Origin: Pseudo-nitzschia pungens
Taxonomy: Eukaryota; Bacillariophyta; Bacillariophyceae; Bacillariales; Bacillariaceae
Reading direction: 5' to 3'
NCBI GenBank assembly: GCA_037355855.1
Contig: CM074763.1
Location: 186,001 to 250,000, forward strand
DNA: 64,000 nt
In this document: piece after piece, positions 1 through 10,122 of the stretch
How the letters are laid out: each line of letters begins with the position of its first letter
Position numbering within the stretch: the stretch's first letter is position 1
Notes under the pieces: generated by a model
Database searches by the model: none
The model's input: only the letters and a program-made list of their open reading frames with translations
Told to the model about the DNA's origin: nothing
Position numbers and translations under genes: made by a program

Positions 1-804
1 TGTGCTACAACAAGCTTGTTCGTGTTGTCCACCATGATTGTTGTGCTTCGCAACGTGCAATCCAAACCATCACTACTGCTACCAATCAAAGCATGTGCTT
101 TTCAATGTGCTAGTACTACTACTACTACTAGTTCTTCTAGTATGCCGCGACAGGCGACAAAGCATTAAGCATCATGGAAAGAATCTTGTATCGAAATAAA
201 TTGCTGTCGAAAACACGATTATTACCAGGTATGAAGCAGTTTGCAAACACACAATGAGTGCTACTAGTAGTAGCTTCTAGTAGTATTAGCTAGAAAAAGC
301 TTCGAAGCTTCCATTGTTTTATTACTACAGTAGTGTCTTCAATAAAGAACACATTACTAATAATAGTATCATCATTATCATGATTATTCTTGTCAAAATC
401 GAAACTCCTGGCAAGTGCTTTACCGAACGAAATTCTTCCTTCCGGTGCAAGCAACTCTGACTCTTCTCCCAGTACGTACCGACTTATTCCCACTGGTGGT
501 CACAAAGACCTTGCTCCCGCTCCTCTTCCGGTTGTTGTTGCTGCCGCGCAGAGTTCTTTGGGTTCCGCCCCGGCGCATCGCCACCGACTCTTCGCACATT
601 CGATGGATGCGGAGCATCGAGCATTGGACATTCTTTCCACAACATTTTGGTCTGTTTGTTGCGTGACGTCGGGCTCGATGCACGCACATCGACTTGGTTC
701 CATTTGCGTTCCCATTGAGATCCAAACCCGCCACCCGCACGCAACACAATTTTCTGTCACTACTCTGACACATACTTCACTCTTGACCGTTCAATCTTGA
801 CCAT
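1..804. other. Left-edge region without a supported gene
   Basis: This stretch carries short CTA/AGT trinucleotide tracts (about 110-130 and 262-290). A 136-codon forward frame at 390-800 has no recognisable domain, signal or conserved motif and is not called. The first supported coding sequence ends at 805. Confidence 0.5.
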
Positions 805-808
805 TCAA

Positions 809-839
<31 letters not shown>

Positions 840-2183
840 GCGGCGGTTCGAGACGTACGACGGCATTGGTTTCCAGGGACCGTTTCGCCGCTTCGGCGAC
901 CTGCTGGACGCGAATGACGTCGTCCCGGGTCACGGGCCATTCCGCGACGCCGAGGAGCGCGTCCGCAAAGGCGTCCACCTCGTTCGCAAAGGCGTCCCGG
1001 AACCTGGTGTCGAAGCTGTGCAAGAGGCGGGAGGAATGACCCCCGTCGAACCCGGACCATTTCGTGTTCGTCTCGGGGGGGTTGCCGATTTCGATGCCGC
1101 CGGTGGAACCAAAGAACTCGCAGCGCTGGTCGTATCCGCGGGCCGAGAAACGGTGGAGGGCAATGGTGGCAACGGTGCCCCCCGCAGTGGTGAGGACCAT
1201 GGTGGCGTTGTCCTGGATGTTGCGCTCGGCGAGTTCCTCATTGGAGGACGACCCGCAGGCAAAGACGGTCTCGATCTCACCGCCGCCGTCGTTGCCGCTT
1301 CCGAGCGCCCAGCGCAAAAAATCCACGTCGTGAACGCACAAATCGGAAAAAATGTTCCCCCCCTCGATCAAAAAATCCAGCGAGGGACCGGGGGAGTCCC
1401 CAAAGACGACGCGGGCGCTCGACACGGTTCCGATGGCCTTCTCTCGGAGCAATCTCGCCGCGTGTGCGTAACTGGCATCGAAGCGCCGCTGAAAGCCGCA
1501 GCAGAGCGGCACGTTGCTCGACCCATCGCCGCTGTTCTCGCAGAAAGCGTAGAGTTCCGATATTTCCGCGGGGGATTCGGCCACGGGCTTTTCCACAAAG
1601 ATTCCCAGCCCGTGCGCGGCGGCGGTTCGGATGCAGTCTCCGTGAGAGGGAGTGGGGGTGGCCACCAGCACTCCGTCCAGCGTCGTTTGTTTCGGATGCG
1701 AATGCGAATGCAAATCACCCGTCCCCAATCGAAATCGATCCAGGGCACTCTCCAGGTCTCCAAAGGCCAGCGTCTGAAACCAAAACCAATCGGAAAGAAA
1801 ACACCGGCAGAAAAAGAAGGAAAAAGATTGCATCAACGTCAGCGTTGCTTTTGCGCGGTGCCATGGAGATGCAGTGCGCTCTGATGCTTTTTCTTTTTCT
1901 TTTGCATTTGACTTTGCATTTGCACGGCACTCACTGAATACGCATCCGCCACGGCTTCCGCGGCGTCCCGATCGGTATCGCAAACCCCACACAGCTCGAA
2001 GCGGGGATTGGCATAGACCAGATCGGTCCGAATGGCTCCCATGCGTCCCCCAACGCCACAGACAATCACCCGGCACTTGCGGTTGCGGTCGTGGTCGTGG
2101 TTGTTCCTGCTGCTTCCATAGTTGCGGCTGCTGATGCTGTAGTTGCGTGCGGTCCGTAAACGGGTGGCGATCCTCGGAAGCAT
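805..2183 (-). CDS. Gfo/Idh/MocA-family NAD(P)-dependent oxidoreductase (inositol 2-dehydrogenase-like), one intron
   Basis: Predicted 405-residue protein from two exons, 2183-1935 and 1773-805. The 161-nt intron (1934-1774) starts GTGAGT, ends TTTCAG and lies in phase 0, joining ADAYS to TLAFGD. The first 35 residues are Arg/Ser/Asn-rich without acids at the start, which suits a mitochondrial or other organellar presequence. The Rossmann motif CGVGGRMG is at about 42-49, the family EKPVA motif at about 144-148, GFQRRFD at 176-182 and GGNIFSDLCVHDVDF at about 221-235. These follow the inositol dehydrogenase pattern, where the H-D-x-D segment lies at the active site. The C-terminus has tracts of Pro and Ser coded by a repeat. 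Substrate cannot be fixed; related sugar dehydrogenases share these motifs. The intron is A/G-rich and could be misread as coding. Confidence 0.85.
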
Positions 2184-3459
2184 CGGGAAGATGGAATGGA
2201 ATGCAATGTGAGGTAGTCCTATCTTCGGTGGAATGGTTGTGTTGTTGCCGTCGAAAGTATTTCGGAATTACTTCGTGCTGGTATGGTCTATGGTAAGTTT
2301 ATGATTACTATTAAGATTATTTCTATTAGTATTGAGTAAACCTTACGAGTAAGATTTATTCCCGTCGGATTTTTATTGTTCACTCGACCTGTAAACCTAA
2401 CCGGCACAAGAAAGATTTACTTCGTACCAGGTATGAGGTAAGTACACGTAAGGTTACCGTAGGAAAGCCTTACCATAATCTTACTTGGTAAGGTTACTTC
2501 GAATTTTCATTCGTGTCCTTCACGGAACGAGAAATAAAAAATCACATGTTCAATGTTGTGCCGACTTGCTCACCTTTGAGGTAAGATCTTACAACACGAA
2601 TTGGTTGAAGCACATACAGGTACTCAATATGGTAAGGTTGCTGCGCCCATCGGCATCGTGTGGACAAAAGATAAGCCTTACCCACCATGAGCAAGGTGAT
2701 GTTGTGTGTCATTGTCGACAACATAAGAACCTTACCAGTAACTTACCTTACCTCCTACGATTCACTAGTCGGGGGCCTGCGGTAAGTTATTCTACAGGTA
2801 ACCTTAGCTAGGCAGGAACTTGAAACTGAAGAGAGTGATTGCGTGTCAGCCTCGAACCCAGGGGATGATTGTAATTACGGTATGATTGAAATTCGAGATT
2901 GTTAGATACGAAGTAAGGTTAACCTTACCTTACTACCGCACGGACATAGTCCAAAAGAGCAGGAGTAAGGTTAATTACCTGGTAAGATCTTTTAACCTTA
3001 CTAGCTATTCAAATACGAAGTATTCAAATACGACAACATCAAGGCAAGTTCGGGAGAAGTGGGATGAGAGATAACATGATGTGGCGGCTGCTAGTAGTTT
3101 CTGACTTCAGCGAAGCAAAAAGAACGTACCGGTAAGTTACTGTTTGTTAGTTAGCCTGACGAAACGGGATCCGTGGCAATGGAACCAGTCGTCGTCGACC
3201 ATTCCGCTCGGGTTGGATTCGAGGGAATCGAATCGAATCGAATCGAATCGAGCGTCGGTCGGGCCACTGCACGCGCAAAATAAGGCTCCACATGCCCGCC
3301 CTTGATCCTATCATGCCCATCGCCATGCATGCACATCTATGGCGCGACTCTCCGATGTGATGCAATTCCGTTGGATGCGATCTCGTAGGAACTCCCGTTG
3401 GCTACGACCCTGCCAATCCGATGTTGCCAACGCCACTAAACTTGCGTTTCGGAGATGGG
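2184..3459. other. Intergenic region dense in GTAAGGTTAC-like words
   Basis: No gene is seen. From about 2290 to 3010 the words GGTAAG, GTAACC and their complements recur every few tens of bases. A (GAATC)n tract sits at about 3222-3250. Confidence 0.6.
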
Positions 3460-5685
3460 TTAGGCTTGCTTTCTCGCGCTCGGCGATGGGTCACTATTGC
3501 CGTTGCCGTTAGTGTTCCTATCACTGCTGGTTCGCTGGGCGGCAGACGTTGCCGTTGCCGTTGCCGTTGCCGTTGCTGTTGCAGTTGCAGCCGAGAGCTT
3601 TCGGTGGACCCGGGCCACACCGAGGATCCCGGTCGCCAGCCGCAGCCCGAAAAAGACGTGGACAGCGCGGCCCCAGATGTCCACCACGGAAGGATGGGTT
3701 GCGGTTCCGATCATTGCAGCGGTATTTGTTGCCGTCGTCCCAGTCGCACTCCACGTAGTCGCAGTCGCAGTCGTAGTCATGGAGGCGACCCCCGCCACCG
3801 TGGCCAGGGCGGTTCCCCCCGCGGTGAATCGGAATTGCTGTCCCCCGATCGACAGACCCTCCAGGACCAGACATACCGAGACGAGCGTCATTTGTACCAC
3901 CATGTGGGGGAGGCACCGGCCCGCCAGTGCTCTCACGGTGGGATCGGAGGTGAAGAGGGCCGGAAGAAAGCCCGCGGTGGCCCAAACGATCGCCGAAAAG
4001 GCCAGACCCTGCACCAGGGCAAAGCGGACCATGTATCCGATCAGGGACCGGACCCTGGCGAGGGTGGATAATTCGTCGTCGTGGTGGCTGTTCCCGATGG
4101 CTGTGTTTGTGTTTGCGTTTGTGTTTGCGTTCGTTTCTGTCCTCCGACTCAGGCTCCGGCTCAGGAGGAGCTGGGCGCTAACCCCCCCGCTGTCGAGCCA
4201 CATGGTCAGAAACCAAAAGAGGGAGAGGCAGACCTGGTGCGCAGCCACGTGAACGGCCCCCATCCGGGTGGCCACGGAAGTTGCGGCGGTGTAGAAGACG
4301 AGCATCGAAAAGCTCTTGGCCAGCATGGATGCGTTGGCCCCGAGGATGCTCCCGACGACGGCCCGGGGGTCGACAATCGTGCCAGTGCCAGTGCCAGTGC
4401 CAGTGTCATTGTCATTGCAATCGCAATTGCCATTGCCATTGCCATTGCCATTGCCATTGCCATTGCCGTTGTTGGTATTGCTAGTGCTCTTGCTGCCATT
4501 GGGTTTGCCGCGCCGCGGCGGGAGCAGCTTGCGCTTCCACAGCCGCCATCCGTAGAGCCCGGCGGCCGCAAGCTGCGCCAGGGCCGTCGCGGAGGCGGCC
4601 CCGGCCACGCCCATGCCCATAGAAAACACCAGCAGGGGATCCAGCACCAGATTGACCAGAGCGGCGACGCAGGACGCCACCAGGGGGGTCCTTCCGTCCC
4701 CGATGCCGCGAAAGGCCCCCTCGGCCACCAGCACGGCCAGGACCGCCGGGGCCGCCCAGCAGCGGGCAAACAGGTAGCGCTCGGCCGAGGCGTGCACGGG
4801 AGAGCCCCTTGGAACCGCCAGGACGGTTTCCAGCAAAAGTCCTCCCCCCAGCAGGCGCAGGAGCAGCGCCACGAGCGTGCCGGCAATGCCCGCAAAGAGC
4901 AGTGAGACGGAGGTGATCTGCTTTTGTTCGTCGACGTTCTCTGCGCTCCCCACCAGCGCGGTGGTGGCTGCCGTCGAGGCCCGGAAGAGGGTAAAAGCCA
5001 TGTGGAAGATGCTGGTGCAGACGCCAAGCGCGGCCAGGTCGATCGCTGGGTTCCTTCCGCGGCCGACAAAGGCCGTGTCGACGATGCTCAGGAGGGGATC
5101 GACCAGGAGTCCCAGCAGAGCCGGGAGGGCAATGGCCAGGTTTTCTTTCGTCCACTGATAGGAGTGGGGCTGTTCTTTTTGATTTTGATTTTGTTTTTGA
5201 ATTTGTTTTTGGTCGGAAGAAGTCTGCCATCAGAATGGGAGTCTGCTTCGGATGCGATCCACGACGGAATCCTTCGGGGACTCTTGCGTCGGCTCCGAGT
5301 CGATGGCGGAAGCCTTTCGAACGGTGCTGGTAGAAGGTCTTGTCGGGGAATGCATTTGAATTTTCATTTTCATTTGCATTTGCATTGCCGTCACTCCGTG
5401 AGCATCGGAATCGGCATTCGCATCGAAAGAGAAATCGCGGTGGTTGCGGGATCGGGAGGCCGCCGAAAAAGGCGGGAGGAGCTGCAGCGGACCCGACGAT
5501 TCGTTTCGCAACCGTTTTTTTCGCGAACGAGAACCCCCCATTGGTCCTCCCGCGGGCGCGTGTCCGAGCGAATGCAACGGGCATGGATGCAGACGTGGGG
5601 AGGCCTCGAATGCAGGCGCGAATGCGAATCCATCGCAGCGGATTGCGGGTGCAAGTGCGAGGAGCGTCCCAACCAGCCGCCACAT
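3460..5685 (-). CDS. MATE-family multidrug/metabolite efflux transporter, plastid-type N-terminus, spliced or interrupted
   Basis: The conserved part is one open frame from 5154 to 3460 (564 residues). It opens with YQWTKENLAIALPALL-type sequence, then VDTAFVGRG, the usual start of a MATE N-lobe, followed by many hydrophobic helices; the paired segment MAVHVAAHQ-type sequence near 4250 marks the second lobe. Long dipeptide repeats (NG, TG, TN, TA) interrupt two loops and the tail. The likely start at 5685 (MWRLVGTLLALAP) gives a signal peptide followed by GFAFAP, a plastid-type cleavage context. Between the two parts, in the same frame, lies a TGA at 5232-5230, so an intron is likely. Acceptor CTATCAG at 5157-5155 fits phase 0; a GTGACG at 5394 is one possible donor, but the donor is uncertain. 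The alternative is a true in-frame stop. Substrate unknown; plant plastid MATEs include the EDS5 group. Confidence 0.75.
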
Positions 5686-6652
5686 GTAGCGACAAAATAG
5701 ACCAGCAGCAAGACCACCACCACCACCAGCAACAAGAACAAGAACAACAAGAACAAAAGCAGCAGCAAAGGAATCGTCGATTTTGTGATTGTTGGGAGGA
5801 TGGGAAGCAACAAGCAACAATGCGATCTCAGATTGGATTTCAGAATTGGAAATTTGGACTCGTGCATATAATGTACCGGTAAGGTTTACTTGTACAGGAA
5901 CACTAACAGTAAATCGGACGTGAGATTTGAAAATTATTTCGGATCGGAATTTTGAATGCAAAACTTTGAACTTTGTAAGTTGGTAAGGCTTACACTGAAG
6001 ACGGTATGAATTCGTTGCAGTAAATAGAGGAAAAAATAGAGGTATGAGATACACGTAACCTTACCGGTAATTAAGGCTTACCGTATGAGGCATGAAGTGA
6101 AAAAAAATGAATCTGGAAGTCCCTGCTTCAGATATTTTAAAATGGTACGGTAATTATGGTATCATTCTTCGCCAGAGCCGGCTCTCTCAATGATGCTGGT
6201 AAGTACGAAGTACTTCGTAGTAACCTTACCCGGTACTAGTCGAGGTATCACGAAGTATGATTAATTAAGATATTGCTACGTAACCTTACCCGTAAGATAC
6301 TTAGTACCTTTTTCTAATTCATGTTGGGATCATTGCAATTATCAAAATCGTGCCGTCATCTTTTATCTGCTTCGTATCTCGTAATCTCACTCACTGAAAA
6401 CCGAAATGTGCTGTTTCCATTCTTTTCTTCGTACATGTACCAAAGGGGTACACGAACAACGAACACCTCTCCTTCCTTTATTCAGCCGCACCGAGATGGT
6501 TGTCCCAAAAAGCTGCAACTGATCCATAAACTCGATTTCCCTTACTTAGAATAGCCATCGAATCATTTCAAGGTGCAGAATGAGCCCGTTTTCCCACACA
6601 TCAATCATTCGGTACCAGCAGCAAAATACCATACTTTCTGCCTTTTCATCCG

Positions 6653-6654
<2 letters not shown>

Positions 6655-6747
<93 letters not shown>
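6655..6747. repeat. (GACAAC)n hexanucleotide microsatellite
   Basis: About fifteen nearly perfect copies of GACAAC run without a break. All three frames stay open on both strands, which creates spurious frames coding Asn-Asp, Gln-Arg or Ser-Leu dipeptides. Confidence 0.95.
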
Positions 6748-7020
6748 CGCTTCTCCGTCTTCTCCAACAGTCCTAGCCTGGCAGACTTTCCCCCTGCTGC
6801 GAGACTCGGCGACAAGATTTTAGAGAGCCAACAAACGAATGAATGAATGAATGAATCACGCGAGTGATTTGCAACCGCGGGTCGTCACAATGGGATTCTT
6901 GTCGACAAGAATCTTGCCAACCACAAGAACAAGATTGGAACGTGCGTGCCGTAGACATGCAATCGCAATCGCAACGGTCCATTTGGAACTCAACACTGCC
7001 TCGTTCGTTCTCGGTCGCTG

Positions 7021-7192
7021 ACGAGTACGCATACCTCTGAGACGCGCCGCAGTGCCGTAGTGAACAGAGTGAACGGCAAGGATCACCCAGAAGGCATGCG
7101 ACAGATACGAGTACGCATACCTATGAGAAGCGCCGCCGTTCCGTAGTGAACAGAGTGAACGGCAAGGATCACCCAGAAGGCATGCTACAGAC
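7021..7192. repeat. 86-bp tandem duplication
   Basis: Two adjacent copies (7021-7106 and 7107-7192) start ACGAGTACGCATACCT and share GTAGTGAACAGAGTGAACGG. They differ at only a handful of positions. The inner segment GAACAGAGTGAAC is close to a small palindrome. No coding meaning is evident. Confidence 0.9.
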
Positions 7193-7882
7193 ACGATATT
7201 GCGTAGTACGAATTAATTATGTAGTAGTAGTAAATCTTACTTTTTTCTAATGGTAACCTTACCGGTAGGCGATGTTGCCGAGCTGAGTTTTTGATACGTG
7301 CGCACGTAGGTAACCTGACGGAGACCATTCATATTTTCGTCGCAAAGCATACCTGTACCCTGAAAAGCCGTCTACAACACGATCGACAACCAATAGCGGT
7401 TTCGGAAACTCGCATGCCACTGGGCAACTGCTACCAGCTTGGGACACGAGTCCAGCTCTGCACACACTTACAAACGCGTTCACACCTTTCCAAGTAACAA
7501 CTTTACTAATATGCCAACCCATGTCCATTATTAGTAAATTTTTTATCATCTAATTTATCTTTTGTAGGACCCGAGATCGGGTAGCTAGCGACTCGATACC
7601 AAAGAGCTCACACCGGTTGGTTCTCGTACATTCGAGTATGGTTGACATGTTTTTCGTTTTAGCGAATTCGTCACGCCTTCTAGAAGGTCAATCGATGCGT
7701 CATCATACTGGAAAGTGCATGAGTAGTAGTTGTGTGCACGACCTACACAACACTTCTATCACTTGCACAAACCCCGACACGGAGAGCTCCTCGGAGTATC
7801 CAATCGTTGCGTCTACAAACAAAAAGGCAGGCAAAGAAACATTCAAAGAAACAGGGAAACACGAAACACACTTGAGTTCCAA

Positions 7883-7967
7883 AAAGAAAGACCTTTCTTG
7901 CGCCTAAGCACTCTTGGGGGACTATAAAAGAAAGACCTTTCTTGCGCCTAAGCACTCTTGGGGGACT
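7883..7967. repeat. 44-bp direct duplication at the 3' end of the PSxxPS gene
   Basis: The segment AAAGAAAGACCTTTCTTGCG followed by CCTAAGCACTCTTGGGGGACT occurs at 7883-7923 and again at 7927-7967. The second copy contains the stop codon of the minus-strand repeat-protein gene, so the last codons, stop and downstream sequence have been duplicated into the 3' flank. Confidence 0.9.
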
Positions 7968-10122
7968 TGGTCTTCTTGGGAGACTTGGTGGGTGGTTTGT
8001 TGGGCTTTTTGGTGGGGGCCTTGGTACTCTTGCCCTTCTTGGGAGACTTGGTGGGTGGTTTGTTGGGCTTTTTGGTGGGGGCCTTGGTACTCTTGCCCTT
8101 CTTGGGCGACTTGGTAGGTGGTTTTGTGGGGGCCTTGGTACTCTTGCCCTTCTTGAGAGCCTTTGTCGGGGACCCGGTTGGGGTCTTGGTTGGCATGAGG
8201 GTGGGAGCTGCGGTGGGAGCTGCGGTGGGAGCGGCAGTGGGAGCTGCGGTGGGAGCCAAAGTGGGTGACGGAGTCGGTTCGGGCTCTTCTGTGGTTGTAA
8301 GGCCAGTAGTGGTAGTGGTATCTTCTGGAGTGGGGGATGCGGATGGGGATTCGGTGGGGGCAAAGTAAATTAGGTTGGGAACCTCTAGTCCGGCCGTTTC
8401 GAACGCTGTGAGGATCGATCCTGAAAGCACGGCTTCCTCAAAGCTCGTCGCGACAGCATCGGGATCAAAGGCAGGGTCCTCCACGGTCGTGGCCCATTCG
8501 ATGAAGACATTCCAACAGCTTACGGCATCGGAGCCGTCTGGACAGTCAACGGACGTGGCCAATACACCAACAGTGGAAGTCTGCAATCGTCTTCTTCCGG
8601 ATGTGGCAAATGATTCGGCAACCGTGGACATATCGGACTCGACCTGGTCTTGGTCCATGACAGTATCATAGTCCACATAAACATCGACGGAGGCAGAAGG
8701 AGCTTCCGAGGGAGAGGTGGAAGGAAAGGTCGAGACAGTGGGGCTGGCAGATGGAGAGCTCGAAGGATAGCTGGAGACGGTGGGGCTAGCGGAGGGAGAG
8801 CTGGAAGGGTAGACAGAGACTGAGGGGTTGGAGGAGGGAGCGCCTGAAGGGTAGACAGACACAGAGGGGTTGGAGGAGGGAGAGCTGGAAGGGTAGACAG
8901 ACACGGAGGGGTTGGAGGAAGGAGAGCCTGAAGGGTAGACAGACACGGAGGGGTTGGAGGAAGGAGCGCCTGAAGGGTAGACAGACACGGAGGGGTTGGA
9001 GGAAGGAGAGCCTGAAGGGTAAACAGACACTGAGGGGTTCGAGGAAGGAGCGCTAGAGGGGAAGATGGAGACGGAGGGGTTGGAGGAAGGAGAGCCTGAA
9101 GGTTTTCCGGAGGGAACGTCCGAAGGGGATGCAGAGGGAACGTCCGAAGGGGATGCAGAGGGAATCATAGAAGGAACATCCGAAGGGGATGCAGAGGGAA
9201 TTCCAGAGGGAACATTCGAAGGGGATGCAGAGGGAACGTCCGAAGGGGATGCAGAGGGAATTCCAGAGGGAACATCCGAAGGGGATGCAGAGGGAATTCC
9301 AGAGGGAACATCAGAAGGTTGTGCAGAGGGAACATCCGAAGGGGATGCAGAGGGAATTCCAGAGGGAACATCCGAAGGGGATGCAGAGGGAATTCCAGAG
9401 GGAACATCAGAAGGTTGTGCAGAGGGAACATCCGAAGGGGATGCAGAGGGAATTCCAGAGGGAACATCAGAAGGTTGTGCAGAGGGAACATCCGAAGGGG
9501 ATGCAGAGGGAATTCCAGAGGGAACATCCGAAGGGGATGCAGAGGGAATTCCAGAGGGAACATCAGAAGGTTGTGCAGAGGGAACATCCGAAGGGGATGC
9601 AGAGGGAATTCCAGAGGGAACATCCGAAGGTTGTGCAGAGGGAACATCCGAAGGGGATGCAGAGGGAATTCCAGAGGGAACATCCGAAGGGGATGCAGAG
9701 GGAATTCCAGAGGGAACATCAGAAGGTTGTGCAGAGGGAACTCCAGAGGGAACGGCCGAAGGTTTTCTGGAGGGGACATCCGAAGGGGATGCAGAGGGAA
9801 CTCCAGAGGGAACGGCCGAAGGTTTTCTGGAGGGGACATCCGAAGGGGATGCAGAGGGAATTCCAGAGGGAACGGCCGAAGGTTGTGCAGAGGGAACTCC
9901 AGAGGGAACGACCGAAGGTTTTCCGGAGGGAACTCCAGAGGGAACGACCGAAGGTTTTCCGGAGGGAACAACCGAAGGTTTTCCGGAGGGAACTCCAGAG
10001 GGAACGACCGAAGGTTTTCCCGAGGGAACTCCAGAGGGAGCGGCCGAAGTGGTTGCGTTCGCAGCGGACATGGCCGCTGCTGCAAGCAGGGCACGGAGGA
10101 CAAAACTGCTTTTGTACATCAT
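7948..10122 (-). CDS. Secreted PSxxPS-repeat surface protein (diatom cell-wall/mucin-like)
   Basis: A single frame of 724 residues. Residues 1-23 (MMYKSSFVLRALLAAAAMSA) form a clear signal peptide. Residues about 27-470 are almost entirely four-residue Pro-Ser units (PSGKPS, PSDVPS, PSGIPS, PSASPS, then SNPSVSVYPS variants), arranged in higher-order copies. A non-repetitive domain at about 475-590 contains acidic segments, the diatom-typical GRRRLQ motif, and two cysteines (CPDGSDAVSC). The tail (about 590-724) is Thr/Pro/Ala then strongly Lys-rich (KAPTKKP units). Such Ser/Thr/Pro architecture suits heavy O-glycosylation and a role in the frustule-associated matrix or adhesive mucilage; that role is inferred from composition. 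The repeat DNA keeps other frames open on both strands, none of which look real. Copy number probably differs between alleles. Confidence 0.85.
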   Translation of the reverse strand: MMYKSSFVLRALLAAAAMSAANATTSAAPSGVPSGKPSVVPSGVPSGKPSVVPSGKPSVVPSGVPSGKPSVVPSGVPSAQPSAVPSGIPSASPSDVPSRKPSAVPSGVPSASPSDVPSRKPSAVPSGVPSAQPSDVPSGIPSASPSDVPSGIPSASPSDVPSAQPSDVPSGIPSASPSDVPSAQPSDVPSGIPSASPSDVPSGIPSASPSDVPSAQPSDVPSGIPSASPSDVPSAQPSDVPSGIPSASPSDVPSGIPSASPSDVPSAQPSDVPSGIPSASPSDVPSGIPSASPSDVPSASPSNVPSGIPSASPSDVPSMIPSASPSDVPSASPSDVPSGKPSGSPSSNPSVSIFPSSAPSSNPSVSVYPSGSPSSNPSVSVYPSGAPSSNPSVSVYPSGSPSSNPSVSVYPSSSPSSNPSVSVYPSGAPSSNPSVSVYPSSSPSASPTVSSYPSSSPSASPTVSTFPSTSPSEAPSASVDVYVDYDTVMDQDQVESDMSTVAESFATSGRRRLQTSTVGVLATSVDCPDGSDAVSCWNVFIEWATTVEDPAFDPDAVATSFEEAVLSGSILTAFETAGLEVPNLIYFAPTESPSASPTPEDTTTTTGLTTTEEPEPTPSPTLAPTAAPTAAPTAAPTAAPTLMPTKTPTGSPTKALKKGKSTKAPTKPPTKSPKKGKSTKAPTKKPNKPPTKSPKKGKSTKAPTKKPNKPPTKSPKKTKSPKSA
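9065..10050 (-). repeat. Coding minisatellite of the PSxxPS protein
   Basis: Near-identical 12-nt units combine into longer blocks (about 36-60 nt) containing GGAACATCCGAAGGGGATGC and AGAGGGAATTCC on the plus strand. Sequence identity between blocks is very high at the DNA level, including third codon positions, which indicates recent unequal exchange or slippage rather than old protein repeats. Confidence 0.9.

Larger units (their letters stand above)
5686..7947. other. Intergenic region with several repeat types
   Basis: No supported gene. GTAAG/GTAACC words are common at 5875-6300 and 7250-7265. The region also holds a hexamer microsatellite, an 86-bp tandem duplication and a GAAT tract at about 6836-6856, listed separately where large. 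Confidence 0.55.

Noticed and set aside
390..800. 136-codon plus-strand frame near the left edge
   Set aside because: No domain, and opposite-strand frames of similar length overlap it.
5230..5232. Selenocysteine reading of the MATE TGA
   Set aside because: MATE proteins have no known selenocysteine site here and no SECIS-like element could be assessed; an intron is simpler.
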